Positions 15,246 through 25,431 of a stretch of 38,715 bases of DNA are shown one piece after another. Numbering within the stretch: the stretch's first letter is position 1; each line of letters starts with the position of its first letter. Source of the DNA: Deltaproteobacteria bacterium (GTDB taxonomy: Bacteria; Desulfobacterota; Deferrisomatia; Deferrisomatales; JACRMM01). Made by a program: the position numbers and the translations under genes. The stretch is taken from positions 1 through 38,715 of the forward strand of contig JACRMM010000013.1 of assembly GCA_016214985.1 (NCBI GenBank). The letters run 5' to 3'. The notes beneath the pieces are model-generated. The model did not search any database and was not told where the DNA came from. It saw nothing but the letters and a program-made list of their open reading frames with translations.

Positions 15246-16069
15246 AAGGTCCTCACGGCGACCTCGTACGCGCCCCCGATCACGAGCACCTCCTCCTCTC
15301 CGGTGAGGATCGGGGTGGCGAGCAGGTCCGCTCGGAAGAACACCTTGGGGATCGGGACGTTTACCTCCAGGACCCGGGTGCCGAACTCCCACGCCCGCTC
15401 GAAGTCCCGGGTGAAGGAGTTCAGGCTGTTCAGCCGCAGGACGAGGCGGCCGGGAGCGAGCTCCTCGAGGATCTCGTGCTCGGACAGGTCGAATACGCCC
15501 CGGTAGAGGGTCTGATGCGTGGTGAGAGGTTCGCGCCGAACGAGCTCGGACTGGACGAACTCGAACAGGACGTCGAGCTGCGCGTGGATCGCGTTGGTGT
15601 GCGCCTGCCCCCTCATCCGGTCCACCGTGTAGCGGAAGTAGGCCTCGCCGGCGAGGTCACGGATGGCCTCGCGGTGAAAGGTGGGCGGCAGGCCGAGGCG
15701 GCTCTCCACCCAACCCTTCAGCACCGCGCCCTCCACGGAGTTGGAGTCCACCATCCAGCCCCTCAGAAAGCGCAGGTAGCTGTTCTTAAGGCTGCGCCGT
15801 CCGAGGCTCGACGTCTCGCTCCACCAGTGGTGGAGCTGGAAGGCGACGTCGACGTACTCCTGGAACACCTGTGCCCGGCGGCCCGCGTCGTCCTCAGCGG
15901 CGAGCCGCCGGAAGAGGTGGCGATGTGCGCGGCGCACGCCCTGGATCTCAATGGCCCGCGGCTCGTCGTTGAAGTGTCGGGACGCGAGTGCCCACGGGGG
16001 GTGGTTGCAAAGATTCAGGGAGTGGCCGAAGGGGGGCATGCGCTCTTCGCCATGCAAGCGAAACGCCAC
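15242..16069 (-). CDS. draT: NAD+-dinitrogen-reductase ADP-D-ribosyltransferase DraT
   Basis: A 275-residue mono-ADP-ribosyltransferase that inactivates NifH by modifying an arginine using NAD+. It shows the DraT signature GHSLNLCNHPPWALASRHFNDEP near residue 15, then IEIQGVRRAHRHLFRRL, MVDSNSVEGAVLKGWVESR, and LTGEEEVLVIGGAYEV near the C-terminus, where the catalytic glutamate is expected. The first start is a GTG at 16069; an ATG at 16039 (MPPFGHSLN) is an equally reasonable choice, as neither has a strong ribosome binding site. It overlaps draG by 4 bp. No -24/-12 promoter was found upstream, so the pair may be expressed independently of NifA. NifH, the target, is encoded elsewhere. Confidence 0.94.
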   Translation of the reverse strand: MAFRLHGEERMPPFGHSLNLCNHPPWALASRHFNDEPRAIEIQGVRRAHRHLFRRLAAEDDAGRRAQVFQEYVDVAFQLHHWWSETSSLGRRSLKNSYLRFLRGWMVDSNSVEGAVLKGWVESRLGLPPTFHREAIRDLAGEAYFRYTVDRMRGQAHTNAIHAQLDVLFEFVQSELVRREPLTTHQTLYRGVFDLSEHEILEELAPGRLVLRLNSLNSFTRDFERAWEFGTRVLEVNVPIPKVFFRADLLATPILTGEEEVLVIGGAYEVAVRTF

Positions 16070-16216
16070 GGCACTGCCGGGCCTTCGAACCCGCCGCCAA
16101 GAGACGTGTGCTGACGGTCGTGAGCGTTCGAGACGCGCGGCGCCCTATGGACATCCTGCCGTCGACGTAGTGAAATAGCGCCCCGTCGTCCCGTCCACGG
16201 TCTGTCGAGGGATCCC

Positions 16217-18058
16217 ATGCCACGACGCGTTGCCCTGCTTGCCCTCTTACTGGCCGCCGCGCTCGCGGCGCCGGCCACGGCCAACCCCCGGGTCGCGGTG
16301 TCGCACGCCCTTGCCATGCACGGCGACGTGAAGTACAAGGCCGGCTTCAAGAGCTTCGACTACGCGAACCCGCGGGCACCCAAGGGCGGAGAGGTGCGGC
16401 TGCCGGGCGTCCAGACCTTCGACAGCCTCAACCCATTCATCCTCAAGGGAATCCCCGCGGCCGGCGTGGGGCTCCTCTTCGACTCCCTCACCGTGAGCTC
16501 GGACGATGAACCGTTTACCCGGTACGGCCTGGTGGCGGAAACGATCGAGACGCCGGAGGACCGCTCCTGGGTCGCCTTTTCGCTGCGCAAGGAGGCTCGT
16601 TTCCATGACGGGAGCCCGATCACCCCGGACGACGTCATCTTCAGCTTCGAGATCCTGAAGGCGAAGGGGCATCCCCGGTACCGTTCCTACTTCGGGAGCG
16701 TCGTGCGGGCCGAGAAGGTCGGCGAGCGGAAGGTCCGATTCGTCTTCGAGGCCGGCCAGAACCGGGAGCTGCCCCTGATCATCGGCGAGCTGCCGATCCT
16801 ATCCAAGGACTACTGGAGCGGCCGGACCTTCGACAACACGACGCTGGAGGCGCCTCTGGGCAGCGGACCCTACCGGGTGGAGTCGGTCGATCCGGGGCGT
16901 TCGATCACGTACGTCCGAGTGAAGGACTACTGGGGGGCGCGGCTCGCCGTGAATGCGGGCCGCTTCAATTTCGACCGGATCCGCTACGACTACTACCGGG
17001 ACCCCACCGTCGCGCTGGAGGCCTTCAAGGCGGGTAACTACGACTTTCGCCTCGAGAACTCCTCCAAGGATTGGGCGACCGGTTACGACTGCCCGGCGCT
17101 TCGCCAGGGACTGATCAAACGTGAGGAGATCCCGAACCAGATGCCCACGGGCATGCAGGGATTCGTCTTCAACACCCGCCGGCCGGTCTTCCAGGACCGG
17201 AGGGTCCGGGAGGCCCTGGCCTATGCCTTCGACTATGAGTGGAGCAACCGGAGCCTCTTCTACGGGGCCTACACCCGGACCCGGAGCTACTTCTCGAACT
17301 CGGAGCTCGCGTCGAGCGGCTTGCCCGGGAGAGAGGAGCGCGAAATCCTCAACGGCTACAAGGGGCGGATCCCCGAGGAGGTCCTGACCCGGGAGTTCCG
17401 ACCTCCGGCCACGGACGGCACGGGCAACATCCGCGACAACCTCAAGAAGGCGCTCGTGCTGCTCGGCCAGGCAGGCTGGAGGATCCAGAACGAACGGCTG
17501 GTGAACAGCCGCACGGGGCAACCCATGGAGTTTCAGATTCTCCTCGACAATCCACAGTTCGAGCGAATCTCGCTGCCGTTCGTCCGAAATCTCGAGCGGC
17601 TGGGGATCAAGGCCACGGTGCGCACCGTGGACGCCGCGCAGTACCAGAACCGGCTCGACCGCTTCGACTTCGACATGATCGTGGCCGTGTTCGGCGAGTC
17701 GCTCTCTCCCGGCAACGAGCAGCGGGACTTCTGGGGCTCGGACAAGGCCAACCTCACGGGCAGCCAGAACCTTGCGGGGGTGCGAGACAAGGTGGTCGAC
17801 GAGCTGGTGAACCTCGTGATCTCCGCCCCGGATCGCCGGAGCCTCGTCTTCCGGACGCGGGCCCTGGATCGGGTCCTCCTCTGGGGGTTCTACGTCATCC
17901 CCCATTGGCACATCCGGTCCTTCCGCGTCGCCTACTGGGACCGCTTCTCGCGGCCGCAAATCCCCCCCAAGTACGCCCTCGACTTCGAGGATACGTGGTG
18001 GATCGATCCGGCCAAGGACGCGGCGCTCGGCCGGCGCAAGGCCGCCGGCGCGCGCTGA
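16217..18058 (+). CDS. yejA: Peptide ABC transporter substrate-binding protein YejA
   Basis: A 613-residue family-5 extracellular solute-binding protein with a signal peptide ([22 protein letters not shown]). Features of the YejA subgroup are [50 protein letters not shown] in the N-terminal lobe, [25 protein letters not shown], and the C-terminal [10 protein letters not shown] and [20 protein letters not shown]. It captures oligopeptides or microcin C-like peptide-nucleotides in the periplasm for YejBEF. GAGGGATCCC precedes the ATG. It is the first gene of a four-gene plus-strand operon and is divergent from draT. Confidence 0.93.
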   Translation: MPRRVALLALLLAAALAAPATANPRVAVSHALAMHGDVKYKAGFKSFDYANPRAPKGGEVRLPGVQTFDSLNPFILKGIPAAGVGLLFDSLTVSSDDEPFTRYGLVAETIETPEDRSWVAFSLRKEARFHDGSPITPDDVIFSFEILKAKGHPRYRSYFGSVVRAEKVGERKVRFVFEAGQNRELPLIIGELPILSKDYWSGRTFDNTTLEAPLGSGPYRVESVDPGRSITYVRVKDYWGARLAVNAGRFNFDRIRYDYYRDPTVALEAFKAGNYDFRLENSSKDWATGYDCPALRQGLIKREEIPNQMPTGMQGFVFNTRRPVFQDRRVREALAYAFDYEWSNRSLFYGAYTRTRSYFSNSELASSGLPGREEREILNGYKGRIPEEVLTREFRPPATDGTGNIRDNLKKALVLLGQAGWRIQNERLVNSRTGQPMEFQILLDNPQFERISLPFVRNLERLGIKATVRTVDAAQYQNRLDRFDFDMIVAVFGESLSPGNEQRDFWGSDKANLTGSQNLAGVRDKVVDELVNLVISAPDRRSLVFRTRALDRVLLWGFYVIPHWHIRSFRVAYWDRFSRPQIPPKYALDFEDTWWIDPAKDAALGRRKAAGAR

Positions 18059-18083
18059 GCCCACCCCGACGCTCCCGACGCCG

Positions 18084-19193
18084 ATGCTCGCCTACATCGT
18101 CCGCCGCCTGCTCCTGATCGTTCCGACCCTGCTCGGGATCATGATCGTCAACTTCGCGATCATCCAGGCGGCGCCCGGCGGCCCGGTGGAGCAGATGATC
18201 GCCAAGGTCAAGGGGACCGGCGTCTCGGCCACGGCCCGGATCGGAGGCACGTCGCAGGGCGAGTTCGCCGGGCAGCCCGGCGGAGCCGCGGGTGGTTCAG
18301 GGGTCGTGTCGAAATACCGGGGCGCGCGCGGGCTGGATCCGAAGTTCATCGCCGAGCTGGAGAAGATGTACGGCTTTGACAAGCCGCCTCACGTGCGGTT
18401 CTTCCAGATGCTGCGGCGCTACCTCGTCTTCGACTTCGGCAAGAGCTTCTTCCGCGACCGGTCGGTGGTCTCCCTCGTCCTGGACAAGATGCCGGTGTCG
18501 ATCTCGCTGGGGCTGTGGACGACGCTCCTCGTCTACGCCATCTCGATCCCGCTCGGGATCGCCAAGGCGGTGCGGGACGGGACGTCGTTCGATGTCTGGA
18601 CGAGCGCGGTGGTCATCGTCGGGTACGCGATCCCCGGGTTCCTCTTCGCCGTGCTCCTGATCGTGCTGTTCGCGGGCGGGAGTTTCCTCGAATGGTTTCC
18701 GCTGCGGGGGCTGGTGTCGGACAACTGGGCCGACCTGTCCTGGGCCGGGCGCATCGCCGACTACTTCTGGCACATCGCGCTGCCGGTGCTCGCCATGGTG
18801 ATCGGCGGGTTCGCGAGCCTCACCATGCTCACGAAGAACTCGTTCCTCGAGGAGATCAACAAGCACTATGTGGTTACGGCCCGGGCGAAGGGGCTCGCAG
18901 AGACGAGGGTCCTCTACGGGCACGTGTTCCGTAACGCCATGCTCATCGTGATCGCCGGGTTCCCTGCGGCGTTCGTCGGGATCCTCTTCACGAACTCGCT
19001 CCTCATCGAGACGATCTTCTCCCTGGACGGGCTGGGCCTGCTGAGCTACGAGGCCACGATCCAGCGCGACTACCCGGTCGTCTTCGGGACGCTGTACGTC
19101 TTCACCCTGCTGGGCCTGCTCTTGAACCTCGTGGGCGACCTCACTTACGTGGCCGTGGATCCGCGAATCGACTTCGAGAGCCGGGAGGTCTGA
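18084..19193 (+). CDS. yejB: Peptide ABC transporter permease YejB
   Basis: A 369-residue BPD-type inner-membrane permease with the DppB-like N-terminal helix [27 protein letters not shown] long periplasmic loop typical of YejB (about 35-115, Gly/Ser-rich [18 protein letters not shown]) precedes five further helices. The EAA loop that contacts the ATPase is [21 protein letters not shown]. It starts 25 bp after yejA without a clear ribosome binding site, suggesting coupling, and the next gene starts 3 bp after its stop. Confidence 0.93.
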   Translation: MLAYIVRRLLLIVPTLLGIMIVNFAIIQAAPGGPVEQMIAKVKGTGVSATARIGGTSQGEFAGQPGGAAGGSGVVSKYRGARGLDPKFIAELEKMYGFDKPPHVRFFQMLRRYLVFDFGKSFFRDRSVVSLVLDKMPVSISLGLWTTLLVYAISIPLGIAKAVRDGTSFDVWTSAVVIVGYAIPGFLFAVLLIVLFAGGSFLEWFPLRGLVSDNWADLSWAGRIADYFWHIALPVLAMVIGGFASLTMLTKNSFLEEINKHYVVTARAKGLAETRVLYGHVFRNAMLIVIAGFPAAFVGILFTNSLLIETIFSLDGLGLLSYEATIQRDYPVVFGTLYVFTLLGLLLNLVGDLTYVAVDPRIDFESREV

Positions 19194-19195
19194 GG

Positions 19196-20218
19196 GTGCC
19201 GCTGAGTCCCCTGAACCGGAGGCGGCTGGAGAACTTCCGGGCGAACCGCCGCGGCTACGTCTCGCTGTGGCTCTTCTTGATCCTCTTCTGCCTGACCGTG
19301 CCGGCTGAATTCGTCGCCAACGACAAGCCGCTCCTCGTGCGGTTCGGCGGCTCCTGGTACGTCCCCGTCCTGAAGAGCTACCCGGAGACCATGTTCGGCG
19401 GAGACTTCTCCACCGAGGCGGACTACCGGGATCCCCACGTGCAGGAGCTCATCCGGCAGCGGGGCTGGATGCTCTGGCCCGTGCTCCGGTACAGCTACAA
19501 CACCATCAACTACGACCTCTCGGTGCCCGCGCCGTCGCCGCCGTCGCGGCAGAACTGGCTTGGGACCGACGATCAGGGCCGCGACGTGCTCACGCGCATG
19601 ATTTACGGGCTGCGGATCTCGGTGCTCTTCGGCTTGGCGCTGACGCTGGCGAGCTCCGTCGTCGGTGTCGCGGCCGGCGCGGTCCAGGGGTACTTCGGGG
19701 GCTGGCTCGACCTCCTGTTCCAGCGCTTCATCGAGGTCTGGTCCGGGTTCCCGCTCCTGTACCTCCTCATCATCCTCTCGAGCTTCGTCGAGCCGAGCTT
19801 CTGGTGGCTGCTCAGCCTCATGCTCCTGTTCAGCTGGATGAGCCTCGTCGGGGTGGTCCGCGCCGAGTTCCTCCGGGCCCGCAACTTCGACTACGTCCGG
19901 GCGGCCCGCGCGCTCGGGGTCGGAAACGCCACGATCATGGTCCGGCACGTCCTTCCCAACGCGATGGTGGCCACGATCACGTTCCTGCCGTTCATCCTGA
20001 ACGGATCGATCACGACGCTCACCTCACTGGATTTCCTCGGCTTCGGGCTGCCGATCGGTTCCCCCTCCCTCGGCGAGCTCCTGAACGAAGGCAAGGCAAA
20101 CCTCCATGCGCCCTGGCTCGGCATAACGGCGTTCGCCGTGCTGGCCGTCTTGCTGAGCCTGCTCATCTTCATCGGGGAGGCGGCCCGAGACGCCTTCGAT
20201 CCGAGGAAGCTGCGGTAG
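19196..20218 (+). CDS. yejE: Peptide ABC transporter permease YejE
   Basis: A 340-residue DppC-like permease. It has the YejE N-terminus SPLNRRRLENFRANRRGYVSLWLF, a first helix, a periplasmic segment with the family motif WYVPVLKSYPETMFGGDF, then GTDDQGRDVLTRMIYGLRISVLFG. The EAA loop is ARALGVGNATIMVRHVLPNA. A GTG start at 19196 lies 2 bp past the yejB stop, with GGGAGG located in the end of yejB. It pairs with YejB to form the channel. Confidence 0.93.
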   Translation: MPLSPLNRRRLENFRANRRGYVSLWLFLILFCLTVPAEFVANDKPLLVRFGGSWYVPVLKSYPETMFGGDFSTEADYRDPHVQELIRQRGWMLWPVLRYSYNTINYDLSVPAPSPPSRQNWLGTDDQGRDVLTRMIYGLRISVLFGLALTLASSVVGVAAGAVQGYFGGWLDLLFQRFIEVWSGFPLLYLLIILSSFVEPSFWWLLSLMLLFSWMSLVGVVRAEFLRARNFDYVRAARALGVGNATIMVRHVLPNAMVATITFLPFILNGSITTLTSLDFLGFGLPIGSPSLGELLNEGKANLHAPWLGITAFAVLAVLLSLLIFIGEAARDAFDPRKLR

Positions 20219-20307
20219 GGGACGGATTCCGAACGAGAGGACGGTGGATGCGGGACGCTTGGAGGGAACAGGAATGCGATGCTCTTGATCCAGCGCACAG
20301 GTGATCG

Positions 20308-21939
20308 TTGACGGCGGAGAGGCTCCTCTCGGTCCGGGATCTGTCCGTGACGTTCGGTGCCGGGACTTCACGAGTCGACGCCGTGCGCGGTGTCTCCTTT
20401 GACATCGACCGGGGGGAGACCCTGGCGCTCGTGGGCGAGAGCGGGTCGGGCAAGTCGGTCACGGCCCTCTCCGTGCTCCAGCTGCTTCCCTACCCAGCGG
20501 CCCATCACCCGTCCGGCAGCATCCGGTTTCAAGGTACGGAGCTCCTGGGCGCGCCCGCCCACGTCCTGCAGCAGGTCCGGGGCGATCGGATCAGCATGAT
20601 CTTCCAAGAGCCGATGACCTCGCTCAACCCGCTGCACTCCATCGAGAAGCAGGTGAACGAGACCCTCGTGCTCCACAAGCGCCTGGACCGCAGGGCTGCG
20701 CGGCAGCGCACCCTGGAGCTCTTGGAGCTGGTCGGGCTCAGCGAGGCGGAGAGCCGCCTCGGAGCCTATCCCCACCAGCTCTCCGGCGGCCAGCGCCAGC
20801 GGGTCATGATCGCCATGGCGCTCGCCAACGAGCCCGATCTCCTGATCGCCGACGAGCCGACGACCGCGCTCGACGTCACGGTCCAGGCCCAGATTCTGAA
20901 GCTCCTGCGCGACCTCCAGCGGCGCTTCGGCATGGCGCTGCTCTTCATTACCCACGACCTGGGGATCGTGCGCAAGTTCACGGACCGGGTGTGCGTGATG
21001 AGTGAAGGGGAGATCGTGGAGGCCGGTTCGGTGACCGACGTCTTCGAGCGACCTCAGCACCCGTACACCCGGCGCCTTCTGGCCGCCGAGCCCAAGGGGC
21101 AGCCCGTGGCCGCCCCGGCCGATGCGCCGGTCCTCATGGAGGCGACCGACCTGAAGGTGTGGTTCCCCCTCAAGACCAGCGTATTCGGCCGCGCCCTGAG
21201 CCACGTGAAGGCCGTGGACGGGGTGAGCGTCATCGTGCGGGAGGGCCACACCGTGGGCATCGTCGGCGAGAGCGGGTCGGGCAAGACCACGCTCGGTCTC
21301 GCGCTCCTTCGACTGCTGCGTAGCGAGGGTCGGATCGCCTTCGCGGGGCAGGAGATCCAGGGGCTCACGCCCAAGCGCGTACGGCCCCTGCGGCGGGAGA
21401 TGCAGGTGGTTTTCCAGGACCCCTTCGGCAGTCTCAGCCCGCGGCTCTCGGTGGGTCAGATCGTCGGGGAGGGGCTCGGCGTCCATCGCCTCGGTGCTAC
21501 GCCGGCCGAGCGCGAAGCCCGCATCGTCGAGGCCCTGGAGGAGGTGGGGCTCGACCCTGCGAGCCGTCACCGCTACCCCCACGAGTTCTCCGGCGGCCAG
21601 CGCCAGCGCATCGCGATCGCCAGGGCCATGGTCTTGAAGCCCCGCTTCGTCGTCCTCGACGAGCCCACCTCGGCGCTCGACCGCTCGGTGCAGGCGCAGA
21701 TCGTCGACCTCCTGCGAGACCTGCAGGCCCGCCACAACCTCGCCTACCTCTTCATCAGCCACGACCTCGCGGTCGTGCGCGCCCTGAGCGATGAGGTGGT
21801 CGTCCTGAAGGACGGGAAAGTCGTCGAGCAGGGCCCCGCCGAACGAATCTTCGAGCACCCGCGGGAGCCCTACACTCAGGCTCTCCTGGCCGCTGCGTTC
21901 GCACTCGAGGCTGACGAGGCCGGAGCGGCGCGAACCTAG
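20308..21939 (+). CDS. yejF: Peptide ABC transporter duplicated ATPase YejF
   Basis: A 543-residue protein with two fused ABC ATPase domains. Domain 1 (about 5-255) has Walker A GESGSGKS, signature [19 protein letters not shown] and Walker [14 protein letters not shown]. Domain 2 (about 275-535) has [24 protein letters not shown] and [12 protein letters not shown]. Each is followed by the oligopeptide-transporter C-terminal extension ([24 protein letters not shown]). It energises YejABE. The start is a TTG at 20308 with AGGTG four bases upstream; 89 bp separates it from yejE. A small palindrome follows the gene. Confidence 0.93.
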   Translation: MTAERLLSVRDLSVTFGAGTSRVDAVRGVSFDIDRGETLALVGESGSGKSVTALSVLQLLPYPAAHHPSGSIRFQGTELLGAPAHVLQQVRGDRISMIFQEPMTSLNPLHSIEKQVNETLVLHKRLDRRAARQRTLELLELVGLSEAESRLGAYPHQLSGGQRQRVMIAMALANEPDLLIADEPTTALDVTVQAQILKLLRDLQRRFGMALLFITHDLGIVRKFTDRVCVMSEGEIVEAGSVTDVFERPQHPYTRRLLAAEPKGQPVAAPADAPVLMEATDLKVWFPLKTSVFGRALSHVKAVDGVSVIVREGHTVGIVGESGSGKTTLGLALLRLLRSEGRIAFAGQEIQGLTPKRVRPLRREMQVVFQDPFGSLSPRLSVGQIVGEGLGVHRLGATPAEREARIVEALEEVGLDPASRHRYPHEFSGGQRQRIAIARAMVLKPRFVVLDEPTSALDRSVQAQIVDLLRDLQARHNLAYLFISHDLAVVRALSDEVVVLKDGKVVEQGPAERIFEHPREPYTQALLAAAFALEADEAGAART

Positions 21940-21996
21940 GCGAGCCCGCCCGGCGCGTCCCCCCTGAATCACGGAACGGAGCCGCATCGCACTTCG

Positions 21997-22010
21997 AGAC
22001 CGCGCGGTCT
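21997..22010 (+). terminator. Weak hairpin after yejF
   Basis: AGACCG-CG-CGGTCT forms a 6-bp stem 58 bp after the yejF stop, followed by GCTTGTG with little T tract. It may end the yej operon, but a very tight two-base loop makes this doubtful. Confidence 0.25.
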
Positions 22011-22084
22011 GCTTGTGCTCCCGGAGGGTGGGCCTATCCTGAACTCATCTCAGGCATTCCCGGGGTGGGTGAGGGGAAGCGGGC

Positions 22085-24418
22085 GTGGGCACGCAACTGC
22101 ACGTCCTGGTGGTGGACGACTCGGAAGACGACGCGCTGCTGGTGCTGCGAGAGCTTCGACGGGCCGGGTACGAGTGCGCCTTTCGGCGGGTGGAGACCGC
22201 GGAGGCGATGGACGCTGCGCTCGAGGAAGAGCATTGGGACGTCGTCATTTCGGACTACAGCATGCCCCGCTTCAGCGGCCCTGCGGCCCTCGCGCTGCTC
22301 CAAGACAAGGGGCTGGACCTCCCCTTCCTCATGGTTTCGAGGGTGATCGGGGAGGAGACGGCCGTGGAGGCCCTGCGGGCCGGCGCCCACGACTTCGTGA
22401 TGAAGGGCAACCTGGCTCGACTCGCACCCGCGGTGGGACGCGAGCTTCGGGAAGCCCAGGGTCGCCGAGAGCGGCGACAGGCCGCCGAGGCGCTGCGGGC
22501 GAGCGAGGAGCGATTCCGGGAGCTGGCCGACCTGTTGCCGGAGACCGTCTTCGAAGCCGGGAACGACGGACTTCTGAGCTTCATCAACCGCAGGGGCCTG
22601 GATCTCTTCGGGTACAGCCTGGACGAGGTTCGAGCCGGCCTGCCGGTTCTCCAGCTGATCGCGGTCGAGGAGCGCCCGCGGGCGCAGGCCAACGTGGACT
22701 CGATCCTCGGGGGAACGCGGGGCGCCGCCACGCAGTACACGGCCATTCGCAAGGACCGGACGACCTTCCCGGTGCTCGTGCACTCGAGTGCGATCCTGAG
22801 GAACGGCCGGGCCGTGGGCATGAGGGGGATCGCCGTAGACCTCACGCCCCTGCGCCGAGCCGAGCAGGAGCGCAGCCGGCTGGCCACGGCCGTGGAGCAG
22901 GCGGCGGAGGCCATTGTGATCGCCGGGACGCGCGGCGAGATCGAGTACGCCAACCCCGCCTTCGAGGCGGTCACGGGATACTCCTTGGAGGAGGTGCGGG
23001 GGCGCAGCCTCGTGTTCCTGAACCGGGGCACCGCGGAGCCCGCCGCGCTGCGGGCCGTGGCCGAGTGCCTCGAGGCCGGCAGACCGTGGTCGGGACACCT
23101 CGCCGGGAAGAAGAAGGACGGCGAGCTGCTTGAGGAAGACTGCACGCTCTCGCCGGTGAGGGACGAGACGTCCCGGCTCGTCAACTTCGTCGCGGTGCGC
23201 CGCGACGTCACCCAGCAACTTCGGATGGAACGGCTGTTCCGGCAGGCCCAGAAGCTCGACGCCCTGGGCACCCTGGCCGGTGGGATCGCCCACGACTTCA
23301 AGAACCTCCTCATGCCGATCATCGGTTTCACCCAGCTCACCTACGATGACCTTCCCGAAGGCTCCGACGGCCGGGACAACCTGGGGCGGGTCCTCTCGGC
23401 GGCGGACCGCGCGCGCGACCTGATCGACCGGATCCTCGCCTTCAGCCGGGAGGCGGAGCAGCCCAAGCAGCCGGTACGGTTGGGCCCCATGGTCCGGGAG
23501 ACGCTCGAGCTCCTCCGTGCCTCTCTCCCCAGCACTGTGGAGATCCGTCACCGCCTCGAGACGGCGGACGACGCCGTGCTCGCGGACCCGACGCGCATCC
23601 ATCAGGTGCTCGTCAACCTGTGCACGAACGCGGGGCAGGCCATGGAGGGAAGACCGGGTGTACTGGAGGTGACCCTGGCCGAGGTGACTCCCGATGCCGG
23701 ATTTCTTGCGCGCAACCCCGATCTGAAGGAGGGCCCCTACCTGCGGCTGAGCGTCAACGACACGGGCTGCGGCATGACGAAGGATCTGACGGAGCGCATC
23801 TTTGACCCCTTCTTCACGACCCGGGCGGAGCACGGCGGCACGGGGCTCGGCCTGGCGGCCGTGCACGGCATCGTCACGAGCTTCGGCGGGGTAGTTCGCG
23901 TATACAGCGAGCCGGGGTACGGGACGTCGTTTCACGTCTACCTGCCCAGGATCGGGGTCGCCGAGGCCGAGCCGGCAGGGCCGGAGTCAACGGTTCCCAC
24001 GGGGTCCGAACGGATCCTCTACGTCGACGACGACGCGGACATCGCGGAGCTGGGCCGCAAGACCCTGGAGGCGCTCGGGTACGAGGTCGCCATCGAGACC
24101 GGAAGCCTGGAGGCGCTCGAACGATTCCGGGCCGACCCCGAGGCCTTCGACCTCGTGGTCACGGACGACATCATGCCGAAGATGACCGGCGTGGCGATGG
24201 CCCGGGAGATGCGGCGGCTCCGGCCCGGCGTGCCGATCCTCTTGACCGGCGGCCTGGTCCGCACGGCTCGCGAGGAGGTCGAGCAGCTCGGCCTCGCCGA
24301 CGTTCTCCCGAAGCCGGCGACGACGAGACAGATCGGCGAGGCGGTTCGGCGGGCCCTGGACCGGGCCGGGGGCCGCTCACCGCCGGGGCCGCAAGAGCTG
24401 CGGGGTCTCCCCCCATGA
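22085..24418 (+). CDS. Hybrid sensor kinase: REC-PAS-PAS-HisKA-HATPase-REC
   Basis: A 777-residue soluble hybrid kinase. The N-terminal receiver (about 5-125) has DD at 11-12 and acceptor D57 (VVISDYSMP). PAS1 spans about 138-255 and PAS2 about 262-378 (EQAAEAIVIA...YANPAFEAVTGYSLEEVRG). HisKA has H403 in GGIAHDFKNLLMPIIGF and the ATPase domain NDTGCGM and GGTGLGLAAVHGIV. The C-terminal receiver (about 643-765) has D694 in VVTDDIMPKM. There are no transmembrane segments. The start is a GTG at 22085 after a GAGGGG-like site. The ATGA junction gives a 4-bp overlap with the next gene, a GAF protein. It likely integrates an upstream phosphorelay with cytoplasmic ligands or redox state through its PAS domains. 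Confidence 0.92.
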   Translation: MGTQLHVLVVDDSEDDALLVLRELRRAGYECAFRRVETAEAMDAALEEEHWDVVISDYSMPRFSGPAALALLQDKGLDLPFLMVSRVIGEETAVEALRAGAHDFVMKGNLARLAPAVGRELREAQGRRERRQAAEALRASEERFRELADLLPETVFEAGNDGLLSFINRRGLDLFGYSLDEVRAGLPVLQLIAVEERPRAQANVDSILGGTRGAATQYTAIRKDRTTFPVLVHSSAILRNGRAVGMRGIAVDLTPLRRAEQERSRLATAVEQAAEAIVIAGTRGEIEYANPAFEAVTGYSLEEVRGRSLVFLNRGTAEPAALRAVAECLEAGRPWSGHLAGKKKDGELLEEDCTLSPVRDETSRLVNFVAVRRDVTQQLRMERLFRQAQKLDALGTLAGGIAHDFKNLLMPIIGFTQLTYDDLPEGSDGRDNLGRVLSAADRARDLIDRILAFSREAEQPKQPVRLGPMVRETLELLRASLPSTVEIRHRLETADDAVLADPTRIHQVLVNLCTNAGQAMEGRPGVLEVTLAEVTPDAGFLARNPDLKEGPYLRLSVNDTGCGMTKDLTERIFDPFFTTRAEHGGTGLGLAAVHGIVTSFGGVVRVYSEPGYGTSFHVYLPRIGVAEAEPAGPESTVPTGSERILYVDDDADIAELGRKTLEALGYEVAIETGSLEALERFRADPEAFDLVVTDDIMPKMTGVAMAREMRRLRPGVPILLTGGLVRTAREEVEQLGLADVLPKPATTRQIGEAVRRALDRAGGRSPPGPQELRGLPP

Positions 24419-25389
24419 TTCCCCAGAGCGCGAGAAACCTGTACCTGACTCATCCCAAGGACCGCCGGAAGACGGGACGGCTCTGGGAGAGGTTCAATGT
24501 CCGGCAGCTGCGGGAGGAGGACCTTCGTGACCCCTACCACCAGATGTTGGTGCAGGAGTGGGCCCGGGTCCAGGACCTTGGGGTGGACCCGGTCCAGGCC
24601 AAGGCCGCGCTCCTCTCCCAGGAGGCGTTCGCGAGGATCGCCGAAGAGAAGGGCTTCCTGATCCGCATGGCCCGCCGTGTCTTCGAGAGGGTCCGCGGGA
24701 TCCTCTCCGGGCTCTCCGGCATCCTCATCTTCGCGGACGCGGAGGGAACCATCCTGTGCGTTATGGGAGACACTTCGGTCCAGCTGGAGGCGGCCCGGGA
24801 GAGCAACCTCGTCGAGGGTGGCCAGTGGGGGGAGGGATTGGCCGGGACGAACGGGATCGGGACCGCCCTGGCCCGCCGGGGGCCGGTGCACGTCTTCTCA
24901 TCCGAGCACTTCTGTGAGGGATGGCACCGCTGGACCTGCGCCGGGGCTCCCGTGCTCGATCCCTTCACGCAGGAGGTGTTGGGGGTCGTTGACTTCACGA
25001 CCGCCGAGTCCCAGTTTCGAGAGAAGGCGAGCGACCTCGTATACTCGCTGGCCTCGAACCTCTCCGCGGAGATCCGCGCACAGGTGGAGCTCGAGCGGGT
25101 CCAGTTGCTGCATCAACGCGCCTCCCTCGCGCCCGACATCCCGACAGACCGCATCGTGTTGTTCGATCGCCTCGGACACCGCATCTCCACGGGTCGCCCG
25201 GAGAGTCCCGGTCGGGTCGGCGAGGACCGCGAAGCTCGGGCCGCGCCGGCGCCCGTCGAGTCGCGACCTGTCCTCTTGCCCGGCGCTCCGGAGCCTGCGG
25301 GGACCCTCGTCGTGGTGGACGGTCCCCGGATCCAACGGGAGGGGAAAGGCCGACCGTTCGGTCGCGCGGAGCCGCTGCCGCCGCGTTGA
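24415..25389 (+). CDS. GAF-domain regulatory protein (AcoR N-terminus-like, no output domain)
   Basis: A 324-residue protein. An N-terminal helical region (about 1-85, with LREEDLRDPYHQMLVQEWARVQDLGVDP) precedes a GAF domain (about 90-230) with GEGLAGTNGIGTALARRGPVHVFSSEHFCEGWHRWTCAGAPVLDPFTQEVLGVVDFTT. This is the sensory part of AcoR/DhaR-type sigma-54 activators, but the AAA+ and HTH domains are missing. The C-terminal 80 residues are low complexity (Arg, Pro, Gly, Ala). It overlaps the hybrid kinase by 4 bp and is followed 42 bp later by another kinase, so it probably acts as a stand-alone sensor or partner in that relay. Confidence 0.8.
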   Translation: MIPQSARNLYLTHPKDRRKTGRLWERFNVRQLREEDLRDPYHQMLVQEWARVQDLGVDPVQAKAALLSQEAFARIAEEKGFLIRMARRVFERVRGILSGLSGILIFADAEGTILCVMGDTSVQLEAARESNLVEGGQWGEGLAGTNGIGTALARRGPVHVFSSEHFCEGWHRWTCAGAPVLDPFTQEVLGVVDFTTAESQFREKASDLVYSLASNLSAEIRAQVELERVQLLHQRASLAPDIPTDRIVLFDRLGHRISTGRPESPGRVGEDREARAAPAPVESRPVLLPGAPEPAGTLVVVDGPRIQREGKGRPFGRAEPLPPR

Positions 25390-25431
25390 CCCGGGCCCGG
25401 GCGGCAGAGCAAGAGGGGAGAGGACGAGAGT

